From Bacillota bacterium (GTDB lineage: Bacteria; Bacillota; Clostridia; Lachnospirales; Lachnospiraceae), in contig JAQXYZ010000044.1 of assembly GCA_029226935.1 (NCBI GenBank), positions 1-55,231 on the forward strand: DNA of 55,231 bases, in the 5' to 3' direction. The translations under genes were made by a program, and so were the position numbers. Each line of letters opens with the position of its first letter. The stretch's first letter is position 1. A model generated the notes under the pieces. The model searched no databases and was not told where the DNA came from. It saw only the letters and a list, made by a program, of their open reading frames with translations. Positions 26,075-36,025 of the stretch are shown here, one piece after another.

Positions 26075-29000
26075 ATGAGAGCATTAACGGCCCCGTTGGA
26101 GGAACTGGGAGAAGTTGAAGAAATAAAAAATCGGCTGAAGAAAGGGGAATTCTGTGCATCTCTTACAGGATGCGTGGAGTCCCAAAAGCTGCATATGATC
26201 TATGGGCTTGGAGATGGGTTTAAGAATACGCTTATCGTTACCTTCAGTGACCAGAGGGTAAAGGAACTGATGGAGGATTACCGGTTCTATGACCGCAATG
26301 TAAAGGTTTATCCGGCAAAGGATCTGATTTTTTATCAGGCAGATATCCATGGAAACCAGCTGGTGACCGAGAGAATTAAGTGCCTTAAAAGAATGCTTGA
26401 GGGAAAGCCGGTTACAGTAATCACGACCTTTTCAGCTCTGATGACACCACAAATTCCTCTTTCTGTCTGGAAAGAGCACCTGTTAGTCATTGATGGGAAA
26501 AGCGAGATAGACGAAAAAAAGCTGGCAGAACGACTGGTGGAAATGGGATATGAGAAGAATTATCAGGTGGAAGCGCCGGGACAATTCAGCATTCGGGGTG
26601 GGATTGTAGATATTTTCGACTTAACAGAGGAGAATCCGTATCGAATCGAGCTTTGGGGAGATGAGGTGGATTCCATCCGCAGCTTTGATGTATTAAGCCA
26701 GCGTTCCATCGAAAAGCTTTCCGGTGTTACCATATATCCTGCAAGCGAGATGATTTTATCCGACAAGCAGCTGAAAGCAGGAATGGATAAAATTGAAAAA
26801 GAAGGAAAAAATTATGCGCAAAAGCTTCGCAAGGAGTTTCATACCGAGGAGGCACATCGAATCGACGTCCAGATAAAGGAACTAAAAGAGCAGGTCTATG
26901 AGTTTCAGAATTTAATTAATCTGGATGCATATGTGAAATATTTTTACGAGGATACCGTATCTTTTTTGGAGCTTTTTGAAAAAAACAGGACCTGTATTTT
27001 TGTGGATGAGCCGGCAAGAGTAGGGGAACATGCCGGTGCAGTGGAACTGGAATTTCGGGAAAGTATGATGCATCGTGTGGAAAAGGGCTATATTCTTCCG
27101 GGACAGATGAATCTTTTATACCGCGCAGAGGAAGTGGCGGCAAAAATAATGCAGGGAAGAGTTGTTACGCTTGCTTCCCTTGAATTGAAAAATTCCCTGT
27201 TTAAAGCAGATAAAAAAGCAGATATACCGGTAAAGAGCATTTCATCTTACAATAATAGTTTTGATGCATTGGTGCAGGACTTAAAACGCTATAAGAAAAA
27301 TGGCTACCGGGTGCTGCTTTTATCCGGCTCGCGAACCAGGGCCGCAAGGCTTGCCCAGGACCTGCGGGATCAGGAACTGACCGCCTTTTATACGGAGGAC
27401 CCGGATAGAGAATTGCAGGCTGGCGAAATCATGACTTTTTATGGCAGAGTATTAAAGGGATTTGAATATCCGCTGCTGAAATTTGCGGTTATTTCGGAAA
27501 GCGATATTTTCGGAGCAGACAAAAAGAAGAAGAAAAAGAAAAAGACCTACGAAGGGCGAAAAATCAGCGACTTTAATGAATTACAGATAGGAGACTATGT
27601 GGTTCATGAAAATCATGGACTTGGGATTTATCGCGGTATTGAAAAGGTAGAGGTTGAGAAAGTCGTCAAGGACTATATTAAAATAGAATATCGCGATGGC
27701 GGCAATTTGTATGTGCTGGCAACCGGACTGGATGTGATTCAGAAATATGCGTCCGCCGATGCCAAACGTCCCAAACTGAATAAGCTTGGAACAAAGGAGT
27801 GGGTTCGCACCAAAAGTAAGGTGCGGGAAGCGACGGGAGAGGTAGCAAAGGATCTGGTGGAATTATATGCAGCCCGCCAGCAGAAAAATGGTTTTCAATA
27901 TGGGAAAGACACGGTGTGGCAGAAGGAATTCGAGGAGATGTTTCCCTTTGAGGAAACGGAGGATCAGCTTTCTGCAATCGCCGCTACCAAGAAGGATATG
28001 GAGAGCAACAGAATTATGGACCGCCTGATTTGTGGGGATGTGGGGTACGGAAAGACGGAAATCGCAATCCGGGCAGCATTCAAAGCGGTTCAGGAGGGCA
28101 AGCAGGTGGTTTATCTGGTGCCTACTACGATTCTGGCCCAGCAGCATTACAATACATTTGTACAGAGAATGAAGGATTTTCCCGTAAGAGTGGATTTGCT
28201 TTCCAGATTCAGGACTTCGGCGGAACAGAAAAAGACCATAGAGGATTTAAAAAAGGGATTCGTGGATATTGTAATTGGAACCCACAGGGTTCTTTCGGCT
28301 GATGTGGCATATAAGGATCTAGGTCTTCTGATTATAGACGAGGAACAGCGCTTTGGAGTGGCTCACAAAGAAAAAATAAAGAAATTAAAGGAAAATATTG
28401 ACGTGCTGACACTTACGGCTACGCCAATCCCCAGAACGCTTCACATGAGCCTGATCGGCATTCGCGATATGAGCGTGCTGGAAGAAGCGCCTAATGACAG
28501 AATGCCCATTCAGACCTATGTGCTTGAGTATAATGAGGAGATGGTGCGGGAAGCCATTGTGCGGGAGCTTTCAAGGAACGGACAGGTTTATTATGTATAT
28601 AACCGGGTCAACAATATTGCAGATATCGCGGCTTCTATTCAGAATCTTGTACCGGAAGCAACGGTGGCTTTTGCACATGGTCAGATGCAGGAGCGGGAGC
28701 TGGAACGGATTATGTATGATTTTATCAATGGAGAGATTGATGTGCTGGTTTCTACCACCATCATTGAAACCGGACTCGATATTTCTAACGTCAATACCAT
28801 GATTATCCATGACGCTGACAACATGGGGCTTTCCCAGCTGTACCAGCTTAGGGGAAGAGTGGGAAGGAGTAATCGTACTGCCTATGCGTTTCTCATGTAT
28901 AAGAAAGATAAGATGTTAAAGGAGGTCGCAGAGAAGCGTTTGGCGGCAATCAAAGAATTTACCGATTTAGGAAGCGGATTTAAGATCGCCATGAGAGATC

Positions 29001-29596
29001 TGGAGATTCGTGGCGCGGGAAATCTTCTGGGTGCCCGCCAGCATGGACATATGCAGGCAGTGGGGTATGACCTTTATTGCAAGATGCTGAACGAGGCAGT
29101 AAAAAATTTAAAGGGCATCAGTACCATAGAAGATTTTACGACCTCCGTGGATCTGGATGTGGATGCATTCATTCCCCCCACATATATTGTGAACGAAGTG
29201 CAGAAGCTTGATATCTATAAACGGATAGCAGGGGTGGAAAATCAGGGCGAATGTGATGATATGAAGGAAGAACTTTTAGACCGCTTTGGAGAAATCCCTG
29301 TTCCGGTGGAAAATCTTTTGCGCATAGCGATGATCCGCGTGGGTGCACATAAGCTGTATATAACAGAAATTAAGGGCAGAAATGGAGAGATTCAGTTTAT
29401 TTTAAGGCAGGATGCAAGGATTCATGCCGAACGAATTCCGGAGCTTTTAAAGAAGCAGGAAAAGCTTTCTTTTAATTATAAAATGGCAAGCTTTTTGCTC
29501 CGGTATAAGAAGTGCGGCATGGTGGAGAGAGATGCACAGATGATGCTGGAACTGACAGAAAATGCATTGAAGCAGATGGCAATATTGATTGAATAA
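26075..29596 (+). CDS. mfd: Transcription-repair coupling factor
   Basis: 1173-residue DNA translocase that removes stalled RNA polymerase and recruits UvrA. In order: UvrB-like N-terminal domains (PGQFSIRGGIVDIF), a Lys-rich linker (about 486-494), the RNA-polymerase-interacting CarD-like domain (IGDYVVHENHGLGIYRGI), helicase motifs GDVGYGKTEIA (about 653-663), DEEQRFG, TATPIPRTL and GRVGRSNR, then the TRCF C-terminal domain. ATG 26075 lies downstream of AAAGGAAAAGGG; the open frame to 26024 overlaps pth without a ribosome site. Length is normal for the family. Confidence 0.96.
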   Translation: MRALTAPLEELGEVEEIKNRLKKGEFCASLTGCVESQKLHMIYGLGDGFKNTLIVTFSDQRVKELMEDYRFYDRNVKVYPAKDLIFYQADIHGNQLVTERIKCLKRMLEGKPVTVITTFSALMTPQIPLSVWKEHLLVIDGKSEIDEKKLAERLVEMGYEKNYQVEAPGQFSIRGGIVDIFDLTEENPYRIELWGDEVDSIRSFDVLSQRSIEKLSGVTIYPASEMILSDKQLKAGMDKIEKEGKNYAQKLRKEFHTEEAHRIDVQIKELKEQVYEFQNLINLDAYVKYFYEDTVSFLELFEKNRTCIFVDEPARVGEHAGAVELEFRESMMHRVEKGYILPGQMNLLYRAEEVAAKIMQGRVVTLASLELKNSLFKADKKADIPVKSISSYNNSFDALVQDLKRYKKNGYRVLLLSGSRTRAARLAQDLRDQELTAFYTEDPDRELQAGEIMTFYGRVLKGFEYPLLKFAVISESDIFGADKKKKKKKKTYEGRKISDFNELQIGDYVVHENHGLGIYRGIEKVEVEKVVKDYIKIEYRDGGNLYVLATGLDVIQKYASADAKRPKLNKLGTKEWVRTKSKVREATGEVAKDLVELYAARQQKNGFQYGKDTVWQKEFEEMFPFEETEDQLSAIAATKKDMESNRIMDRLICGDVGYGKTEIAIRAAFKAVQEGKQVVYLVPTTILAQQHYNTFVQRMKDFPVRVDLLSRFRTSAEQKKTIEDLKKGFVDIVIGTHRVLSADVAYKDLGLLIIDEEQRFGVAHKEKIKKLKENIDVLTLTATPIPRTLHMSLIGIRDMSVLEEAPNDRMPIQTYVLEYNEEMVREAIVRELSRNGQVYYVYNRVNNIADIAASIQNLVPEATVAFAHGQMQERELERIMYDFINGEIDVLVSTTIIETGLDISNVNTMIIHDADNMGLSQLYQLRGRVGRSNRTAYAFLMYKKDKMLKEVAEKRLAAIKEFTDLGSGFKIAMRDLEIRGAGNLLGARQHGHMQAVGYDLYCKMLNEAVKNLKGISTIEDFTTSVDLDVDAFIPPTYIVNEVQKLDIYKRIAGVENQGECDDMKEELLDRFGEIPVPVENLLRIAMIRVGAHKLYITEIKGRNGEIQFILRQDARIHAERIPELLKKQEKLSFNYKMASFLLRYKKCGMVERDAQMMLELTENALKQMAILIE

Positions 29597-29607
29597 AGAA
29601 CGTACGG

Positions 29608-29654
29608 CAAGCCGTGGAGAGATACTTTATAAATCTTTTCACGGCTTGTTTTTT
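29608..29654 (+). terminator. Terminator of pth-mfd
   Basis: CAAGCCGTG (29608-29616) pairs with CACGGCTTG (29640-29648), extended by weaker inner pairs, followed by six T. Confidence 0.88.
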
Positions 29655-29683
29655 GTTTCATAGAATGCACATCATCCACTTTT

Positions 29684-29720
29684 TTACATAAATCTTACAA
29701 ACAACTTACCTGATTATGAT
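29684..29720 (+). promoter_or_regulatory. Pho box and -10 of the pst operon
   Basis: Three direct repeats TTACAT (29684), TTACAA (29695) and TTACCT (29706) have an exact 11-bp period, the pattern recognised by Firmicutes PhoP dimers. A TATGAT -10 element follows at 29715-29720 and there is no good -35, as expected for an activator-dependent promoter. The genes for PhoP and PhoR are at the other end of this module. Confidence 0.75.
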
Positions 29721-29766
29721 ATTTCCCCGCAAGATTAAATGTTAACATTTTATTCAGAGATGAGGA

Positions 29767-29804
29767 AAGCCCACTATTTATCCCTCCCAGAGGATAGCGG
29801 GCTT
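29767..29804 (+). repeat. Hairpin in the pstS leader
   Basis: AAGCCCACTAT (29767-29777) pairs with ATAGCGGGCTT (29794-29804) at ten of eleven positions. No T-run follows, so it is not a simple terminator. It may stabilise the pstS mRNA or regulate it. Confidence 0.5.
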
Positions 29805-29843
29805 CCCACTCAAACAAAAATAGATAAGAGGAGATATGAAAAA

Positions 29844-30767
29844 ATGATTAAGAGTAAGAAAATTCTTGCACTGGTATGTGCAGTGACAATGACAGCCGGA
29901 TTGATGGCATGTGGTTCTAATGAAAAGGATGCTGAAACAGCAACTGAAACCACAGATGCAACAGTAGTTGAGACGGCCCCTGCTGAAGAGACACAGGAAG
30001 CAGCAGCTGAGGAAACAACAGAGGAAAGCGTAAGCGGAAGCATTTCAATGGCAGGAAGCACTTCCATGGAGAAGCTTGCCAATGCAGTGGCAGAAAGCTT
30101 CATGGCAAAATATCCTGATGTGACGGTAACAGCTGAATTCACAGGTTCTTCCGCAGGTATTGAAGCCGTAACAGCAGGCAGCGTAGACATCGGTAACTCT
30201 TCCAGAGCATTAAAGGATGAGGAAAAGTCAGCAGGCGTTGTTGAGAACATAGTAGCAATTGACGGTATTGCAGTTGTAGTTGACCCCGCAAACACAGTAA
30301 ATGATTTGACAAAAGACCAGTTAGTAAGTATTTATACAGGGGAAACAAAGAACTGGAGTGAACTGGGCGGCGAGGATGCACCTATTGTAGTGGTCGGACG
30401 TGAAGCCGGTTCAGGCACAAGAGGAGCTTTTGAGGAACTGGTTGGTGTTGAAGATGCATGTGCATACGCAAGTGAGCTTGACAGTACAGGTGCGGTAATT
30501 GCAAAAGTAGCATCTACCCCCGGTGCTATCGGATATGCTTCCCTTGATGCAGTAGATGATACTGTAACAGCAGTGGCACTTGAAGGAGTAGAAGCAACAG
30601 TAGAGAACATCAAGGCAGGCGATTACTTCTTAAGCAGACCTTTCGTTATGGCTACAAAGGGAGAAATCTCCGAACAGAGTGATGCGGTAAAGGCACTGTT
30701 TGATTACCTTGCATCCGATGAAGGTAAAGAAGTGATTAAAGGTGTAGGACTGATTACAGTAGACTAA
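29844..30767 (+). CDS. pstS: Phosphate-binding lipoprotein PstS
   Basis: 307-residue substrate-binding lipoprotein of the high-affinity phosphate importer. The signal peptide ends in the lipobox GLMAC (lipid Cys 23), followed by an acidic Thr/Glu linker (about 24-65). Phosphate-binding segments are AGSTSMEKLANAVAESF, GSSAGIEAVTAGSVDIG and GREAGSGTRGAFEEL. The ATG at 29844 lies nine nt after AGAGGAGA; the frame is open upstream but without signal-peptide character. First gene of the pst operon. Confidence 0.95.
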   Translation: MIKSKKILALVCAVTMTAGLMACGSNEKDAETATETTDATVVETAPAEETQEAAAEETTEESVSGSISMAGSTSMEKLANAVAESFMAKYPDVTVTAEFTGSSAGIEAVTAGSVDIGNSSRALKDEEKSAGVVENIVAIDGIAVVVDPANTVNDLTKDQLVSIYTGETKNWSELGGEDAPIVVVGREAGSGTRGAFEELVGVEDACAYASELDSTGAVIAKVASTPGAIGYASLDAVDDTVTAVALEGVEATVENIKAGDYFLSRPFVMATKGEISEQSDAVKALFDYLASDEGKEVIKGVGLITVD

Positions 30768-30785
30768 TTTGGAGAGGTAAATAAA

Positions 30786-31721
30786 TTGAACGGACAGGAA
30801 AGCTTTTCAATCATGAGAAACAGTAAAACAACGTCCGCAATTGAAAAAACGGCACAGGGTATCTTTACCCTGTGTGCGTTTATTGCAATTCTGGCGGTGG
30901 CGTCTATTACTGTTTATATGGTCATAAACGGTACACCGGCTTTGTTTCATGTGGGGATAAAGGAAATTGTATTTGGAACAGTCTGGAAACCTGCATCAGC
31001 AGAACCGTCATTTGGTATTTTGTATGTCATTCTTACATCTATCATAGGAACTGCGCTGGCAGTCCTTCTGGGGGTTCCTGTCGGTGTTCTGACGGCTGTG
31101 TTTTTATCGGAGGTCGCTCCTAAAAAGCTGGCGGCAATCGTGAAACCGGCAGTTGAGCTTCTTGCCGGAATTCCTTCAGTAATTTATGGTCTTCTGGGAC
31201 TGATGATCCTTAATCCGCTGATGTATAAGCTGGAACTGGCAATTTTTAAGGACTCAGAAACTCATCAGTTTACGGGAGGAGCCAATCTTCTTTCAGCGGT
31301 TCTGGTTTTGGCAATTATGATTTTGCCTACCGTAATTAATATCAGCGAATCCGCAATCAGAGCTGTTCCGGCACAGCTTAAGTCTGCATCACTGGCGCTG
31401 GGCGCATCCCATATCCAGACGATTTTTCAGGTAATTGTTCCTGCTGCTAAATCAGGTATCATTACCGCAATCGTACTTGGAGTAGGGCGTGCAATCGGAG
31501 AGGCGATGGCGATTACACTTGTTTCGGGAAGCTCGGTCAATATGCCCCTTCCTTTTAATTCTGTCCGGTTTTTGACAACGGCAATTGTAAGTGAGATGGG
31601 ATATGCGGCAGGAACTCACAGGCAGGTATTGTTTACCATAGGTTTGGTATTGTTTGTCTTTATTATGATTATCAATATATCTTTGAGTAAACTTCTGAAA
31701 AAGGGGGATAAAGAGCGATGA
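30786..31721 (+). CDS. pstC: Phosphate ABC transporter permease PstC
   Basis: 311 residues, about six membrane helices. The permease domain includes SIIGTALAVLLGVPVGVLTAV and the EAA-type loop ALGASHIQTIFQVIVPAAKSG, followed by GVGRAIGEAMAITLVSG. It starts at TTG 30786 with GGAGAGG upstream; an internal ATG at 30813 lacks a ribosome site. The end overlaps pstA (ATGA). Confidence 0.95.
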   Translation: MNGQESFSIMRNSKTTSAIEKTAQGIFTLCAFIAILAVASITVYMVINGTPALFHVGIKEIVFGTVWKPASAEPSFGILYVILTSIIGTALAVLLGVPVGVLTAVFLSEVAPKKLAAIVKPAVELLAGIPSVIYGLLGLMILNPLMYKLELAIFKDSETHQFTGGANLLSAVLVLAIMILPTVINISESAIRAVPAQLKSASLALGASHIQTIFQVIVPAAKSGIITAIVLGVGRAIGEAMAITLVSGSSVNMPLPFNSVRFLTTAIVSEMGYAAGTHRQVLFTIGLVLFVFIMIINISLSKLLKKGDKER

Positions 31722-32587
31722 ACAGTATTATGAATGGAAAAACAAGAATTTCCGACATAGTCATCAGAGCGCTTATTTATGTCTCTGCATTTATTTCGGT
31801 GCTGCTTTTGGTGGGAATGCTGGCATATGTGTTTGTAAAGGGAATAGGCAGTGTGAACTGGACTTTCCTTACAACAGTTACCAGTACATTAAATAAAACC
31901 GTAGGAATTGCGGGAAATATAGTCAATACACTGTATATTATTATAATCACACTATTAATTGCAACCCCTGTGGGGATTGGATCGGCAATTTATTTAAATG
32001 AATATGCGAAGCCCGGAAAGCTGGTGCGCATCATCGAGTTTACAACAGAAACTCTTTCCGGTATTCCTTCCATCATCTTTGGTCTGTTTGGAATGGTGTT
32101 CTTCGGTACATTGTTTGGACTTGGATACTCCATCCTGACAGGTTCACTCACGCTGACATTAATGATACTTCCGCTGATTACCAGAAATACGCAGGAAGCA
32201 CTCAAGACTGTTCCTGACAGCTACAGGAGCGGTGCGCTTGGGATGGGTGCTACCAAATGGTATATGATCCGCACAATCCTTCTCCCCTCAGCAATGCCGG
32301 GAATTATCACAGGAATTATCCTTGCAATCGGAAGAATTGTCGGAGAGTCTGCTGCACTCCTGTTTACTGCAGGCAGCGGTTATCTGCTTCCCAAATCCGG
32401 AATGGGAATATTGAAAAAGATTTTTGAATCCGGCGGAACACTAACCATTCAGCTGTATTTAAGTATGGCAAAGGCAGAGTATTCTACCGCCTTCGGAATT
32501 GCAGCAGTGCTGCTGATCATTGTACTCTTCATTAACTGGCTGACCAAGTTCCTGACGAAGAAATTTGATGTCAGCAAGAGAGATTAG
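31718..32587 (+). CDS. pstA: Phosphate ABC transporter permease PstA
   Basis: 289 residues, about six membrane helices, second channel subunit of the importer. Seen: IVNTLYIIIITLLIATPVGI, FTTETLSGIPSIIFGLFGM, the EAA loop ALGMGATKWYMIRTILLPSA and AIGRIVGESAALLFTAGSG. Its ATG overlaps the pstC stop codon, implying coupled translation. Confidence 0.95.
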   Translation: MNSIMNGKTRISDIVIRALIYVSAFISVLLLVGMLAYVFVKGIGSVNWTFLTTVTSTLNKTVGIAGNIVNTLYIIIITLLIATPVGIGSAIYLNEYAKPGKLVRIIEFTTETLSGIPSIIFGLFGMVFFGTLFGLGYSILTGSLTLTLMILPLITRNTQEALKTVPDSYRSGALGMGATKWYMIRTILLPSAMPGIITGIILAIGRIVGESAALLFTAGSGYLLPKSGMGILKKIFESGGTLTIQLYLSMAKAEYSTAFGIAAVLLIIVLFINWLTKFLTKKFDVSKRD

Positions 32588-32629
32588 TGAAAATGCATAT
32601 GATGGATAAATAATAGAAGGAGTAACAGG

Positions 32630-33394
32630 ATGAGCGAAAATCAATACAAAATTGTCACAAAGAATTTGAATCTTTACTATGGTGAAAATCATGCACTGAA
32701 AGATATTAATATGAATATTTCTCCCGGAGCCATTACCGCTTTTATTGGTCCTTCCGGGTGCGGCAAGTCCACTTTCTTAAAGACCTTAAACAGGATGAAC
32801 GATTTGGTGGACTGTGTAAAAATTGAAGGAAAGGTTTATCTGGACGGAGAAGATATTTATGATCCCAAGGTGGATACCACCCTGCTTCGCAAGAAGATGG
32901 GCATGGTGTTCCAGCAGCCCAACCCATTTCCCATGAGTATTTATGATAATATTGCATATGGCCCGAGAATTCATGGAATTAAAAGTAAGGCAAAGCTGGA
33001 TGAAATTGTAGAAACCTCTTTAAGGGGAGCTGCTATTTTTGATGAAGTAAAGGATCGTTTGAAAAAATCTGCATTGGGATTATCCGGCGGACAGCAGCAG
33101 AGACTCTGCATTGCAAGGGCGCTTGCAGTAGAACCTGAAATTCTTTTGATGGATGAGCCTACCTCTGCACTTGACCCGATTTCCACATTGAAGATTGAAG
33201 AATTGATGGAGGAATTGAAAAAGAAATACACAGTGGTAGTGGTAACCCATAACATGCAGCAGGCAGCCAGAGTTTCAGACTACACGGCATTCTTTCTTGT
33301 TGGTGAAATGGTTGAATTTGATACAACAGATAATATTTTCTCGCGTCCTAAGGACAAACGGACAGAGGATTACATCACAGGACGGTTCGGCTGA
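32630..33394 (+). CDS. pstB: Phosphate ABC transporter ATP-binding protein PstB
   Basis: 254-residue ATPase driving phosphate import. Walker [22 protein letters not shown]-loop [20 protein letters not shown], signature [15 protein letters not shown], Walker [14 protein letters not shown] and the switch His in [15 protein letters not shown] are all intact. AGAAGGAG precedes the ATG. Confidence 0.97.
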   Translation: MSENQYKIVTKNLNLYYGENHALKDINMNISPGAITAFIGPSGCGKSTFLKTLNRMNDLVDCVKIEGKVYLDGEDIYDPKVDTTLLRKKMGMVFQQPNPFPMSIYDNIAYGPRIHGIKSKAKLDEIVETSLRGAAIFDEVKDRLKKSALGLSGGQQQRLCIARALAVEPEILLMDEPTSALDPISTLKIEELMEELKKKYTVVVVTHNMQQAARVSDYTAFFLVGEMVEFDTTDNIFSRPKDKRTEDYITGRFG

Positions 33395-33410
33395 GTTAAG
33401 GAGGATAAAT

Positions 33411-34073
33411 ATGTCACCGAGGATTTTATTTGATAATGAATTGAAGCTTTTAAAAGAAAATGTCACGGATATGGTAAGCCGTGTGGAAGAAAATTATGAA
33501 AATCTTTTTCAGGCTCTTAAGAACCGACAGGAGGATGAGATTGTCAGAATTAAAAATAACGACAAACTCATCAGCAGACAGCAGAGAGAGATTGAATCCC
33601 AGTGCCTTTTTCTCATCACGAAGCAGCAGCCTATTGTGGGGGATTTGAGAGTAGTGACAGCAAGTCTTAAGGTAGTGACAGATATCGAAAGAATTGGTGA
33701 CCATGTCTCTGACATGGCGGAGCTGATTTTGAGACTGCAGATGAAGGACTTTTCTCTGTTCTCGGTTCACATTGACGGAATGGTGGAGGCTACCAGAGAA
33801 ATGTTCTGTGAGGCAGTGGACGCGTTTGTGAACAGAAATGTGGAAAAGGCTAATAAAGTGATCAAAGAGGATGATGTCATTGATGCACTTTTTAACAAGG
33901 TAAAAACAGATTTGATTGAATCCCTGAAGAAAGAAGTAAAGGATGCAGATGAGTGTATTGATGTGCTGATGATTGCAAAATATCTGGAAAAAATAGGGGA
34001 TCATGCTGTCAATATCTGTGAATGGGAAATCTTTCAGGAAACAGGAAATATCAGCGATATGCGGCTGTTATAG
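33411..34073 (+). CDS. phoU: Phosphate signalling protein PhoU
   Basis: 220 residues, two repeats of the PhoU three-helix bundle with metal-site motifs (VVTDIERIGDHVSDMAEL; AKYLEKIGDHAVNICEW). PhoU connects the Pst transporter to the PhoR kinase and keeps the Pho response off when phosphate is ample. ATG 33411 follows AAGGAGG, 16 bp after pstB; the open frame further upstream runs into pstB. Confidence 0.95.
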   Translation: MSPRILFDNELKLLKENVTDMVSRVEENYENLFQALKNRQEDEIVRIKNNDKLISRQQREIESQCLFLITKQQPIVGDLRVVTASLKVVTDIERIGDHVSDMAELILRLQMKDFSLFSVHIDGMVEATREMFCEAVDAFVNRNVEKANKVIKEDDVIDALFNKVKTDLIESLKKEVKDADECIDVLMIAKYLEKIGDHAVNICEWEIFQETGNISDMRLL

Positions 34074-34199
34074 CGTCAAAAGGTTCAGATTTGCTGTGAA
34101 AGAATTGTAAGGATATGCAAAATTCCTATACCAAAAAGGAGCGAAATAGTGTAAAATAGGGAGCGTACCAGTTTTACAGAGCATCCGGAGGGATAGGAA

Positions 34200-35972
34200 A
34201 TGGATATTTTTAGCATATTGACTATGATTGGCGGACTGGCGTTGTTCCTTTATGGAATGGAAGTACTTGGAGATGGACTTAAGAAAGCATCCGGCGGAAA
34301 GCTGGAGATTATTCTTGAGAAGCTGACTTCCAATAAATTGATGGCAGTTCTTCTGGGAGCTGGAGTGACGGCAGTGATACAGTCGTCTTCTGCAACAACG
34401 GTCATGGTGGTCGGGTTCGTGAACTCGGGAATTATGAAGTTGTCTCAGGCGGTAGGTGTTATTTTGGGCGCTAATGTGGGTACGACTATAACCGCATGGT
34501 TCTTAAGCCTTACCGGAGTTGAGGGCAGCAGCTTCTTCCTGCAGCTTTTGAAGCCGTCTTCTTTCTCTCCCGTTCTGGCAATTATAGGTGTCATCCTTTT
34601 GATGACCGGTAAAAAGGAAAGACATAAGGATGCAGCAACTATCATGATTGGCTTTGCGGTGCTGATGTTTGGGATGGATACCATGTCAAATGCGGTGAAA
34701 CCTCTGGCAGATGTGCCCGAGTTTACCCATATTCTTCTGATGTTTTCCAATCCGGTACTTGGTATGCTGGTGGGGCTTGTGCTGACGGCAATTATCCAGT
34801 CGTCTTCGGCATCCATCGGTATTTTACAGGCACTTTGTATTTCAGGTGCAGTCAGCTATTCCACGGCAATTCCCGTTATCATGGGACAGAACGTAGGAAC
34901 CTGTGTGACGGCCTTGATTTCGAGTACAGGTGCAAGCAAAAACGCCAAGCGGGCAGCACTGGTACATCTTTATTATAATATTATTAAGACAGTTGTATTT
35001 ATGGCAGTATTTTATTCCATCAATGCGGTGGTTCATTTTTCCTTTATGGAAGAGGCGGCAAGTGCTCTGGGTGTTGCTGTGATCCATACGGCATTTAACG
35101 TTGCGGCGGTAATTCTTATGTTCCCGGTAAGCAGTATTCTGGAGAAACTGGCATATCTGACGATTCCGGAAAGCACTGAGGAAAATGAGCCTGTAGAGCC
35201 TGCCAGAAAAGAAATTCAGATATTGGATTCCAGATTCTTGGATACACCCAGATTTGCATTGGAGCAGTGTAAGAACGCAGCAATTGACATGGCGAATTTT
35301 GCCCGAGACGGATTATTTCTTGCCATGCAGCTGATTGACAAGTTTGACAAAAAATCGGCTGAGAAAGTAATCGAGCTGGAGCAGCTTGTAGATCACTATG
35401 AGGACGAACTGGGCTCTTACCTGGTGAAATTGAGCAGCAAACATCTTACAGAAAAGGACAGTCAGGAACTTTCGGTGCTGCTTCATTGTATCGGTGATTT
35501 TGAGAGAATTTCAGATCACGCAATCAATATTATGGAATCGGCAAGAGAGATGAGTGACAAGGAACTGTCATTTTCAAAGAAGGCACAGGAAGAACTGTCA
35601 GTCTTCACAGGTGCCATTAAAGATATTCTTAATACGTCAATTCTGGTCTTTCAGGAAGAAGATTTAAAACTGGCCGGCATGGTAGAACCCATGGAGGAGG
35701 TTGTGGATTATCTGAATTCTGAAATTAAGAAACGTCATATTAAGAGACTGCGTAAAGGAAAATGTACCATTGAAATGGGATTTATCCTTTCGGACATTAC
35801 AACCAATTATGAAAGAGTTTCAGATCATTGTTCTAATGTAGCACTTTGTCTGCTACAGTTAAATGAAGAAAACTTTGATACGCATGAATATCAGGATAAT
35901 CTGACCAGCAAGGACAATGTATCATTTACAGCGGAAGTGAAACGCTTGCGTGAACATTATCAGCTGCCCTAG
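34200..35972 (+). CDS. Na+/phosphate cotransporter with C-terminal PhoU domain
   Basis: 590 residues. Two inverted membrane repeats carry the NptA/SLC34 signatures: QSSSATTVMVVGFVN with GANVGTTITAW, and QSSSASIGILQAL with GQNVGTCVTAL. From about residue 345 the protein becomes soluble and helical with PhoU-like segments (CIGDFERISDHAINI; TTNYERVSDHCSNVAL). It offers a low-affinity, sodium-driven route for phosphate (import or, as with YjbB, export). It is placed between phoU and phoP and follows GGAGGG, so it is part of the phosphate module. Direction of transport cannot be told. Confidence 0.92.
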   Translation: MDIFSILTMIGGLALFLYGMEVLGDGLKKASGGKLEIILEKLTSNKLMAVLLGAGVTAVIQSSSATTVMVVGFVNSGIMKLSQAVGVILGANVGTTITAWFLSLTGVEGSSFFLQLLKPSSFSPVLAIIGVILLMTGKKERHKDAATIMIGFAVLMFGMDTMSNAVKPLADVPEFTHILLMFSNPVLGMLVGLVLTAIIQSSSASIGILQALCISGAVSYSTAIPVIMGQNVGTCVTALISSTGASKNAKRAALVHLYYNIIKTVVFMAVFYSINAVVHFSFMEEAASALGVAVIHTAFNVAAVILMFPVSSILEKLAYLTIPESTEENEPVEPARKEIQILDSRFLDTPRFALEQCKNAAIDMANFARDGLFLAMQLIDKFDKKSAEKVIELEQLVDHYEDELGSYLVKLSSKHLTEKDSQELSVLLHCIGDFERISDHAINIMESAREMSDKELSFSKKAQEELSVFTGAIKDILNTSILVFQEEDLKLAGMVEPMEEVVDYLNSEIKKRHIKRLRKGKCTIEMGFILSDITTNYERVSDHCSNVALCLLQLNEENFDTHEYQDNLTSKDNVSFTAEVKRLREHYQLP

Positions 35973-36025
35973 GAAAGCGGATGGACGGCTGCGTTTAGAT
36001 GAATGGGAGATGTTTGAGGATGGCA

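Noticed and set aside
33450-34004. 184-codon antisense frame under phoU
   Set aside because: Shadow frame rich in His/Cys/Phe, as expected for the reverse of PhoU codons.
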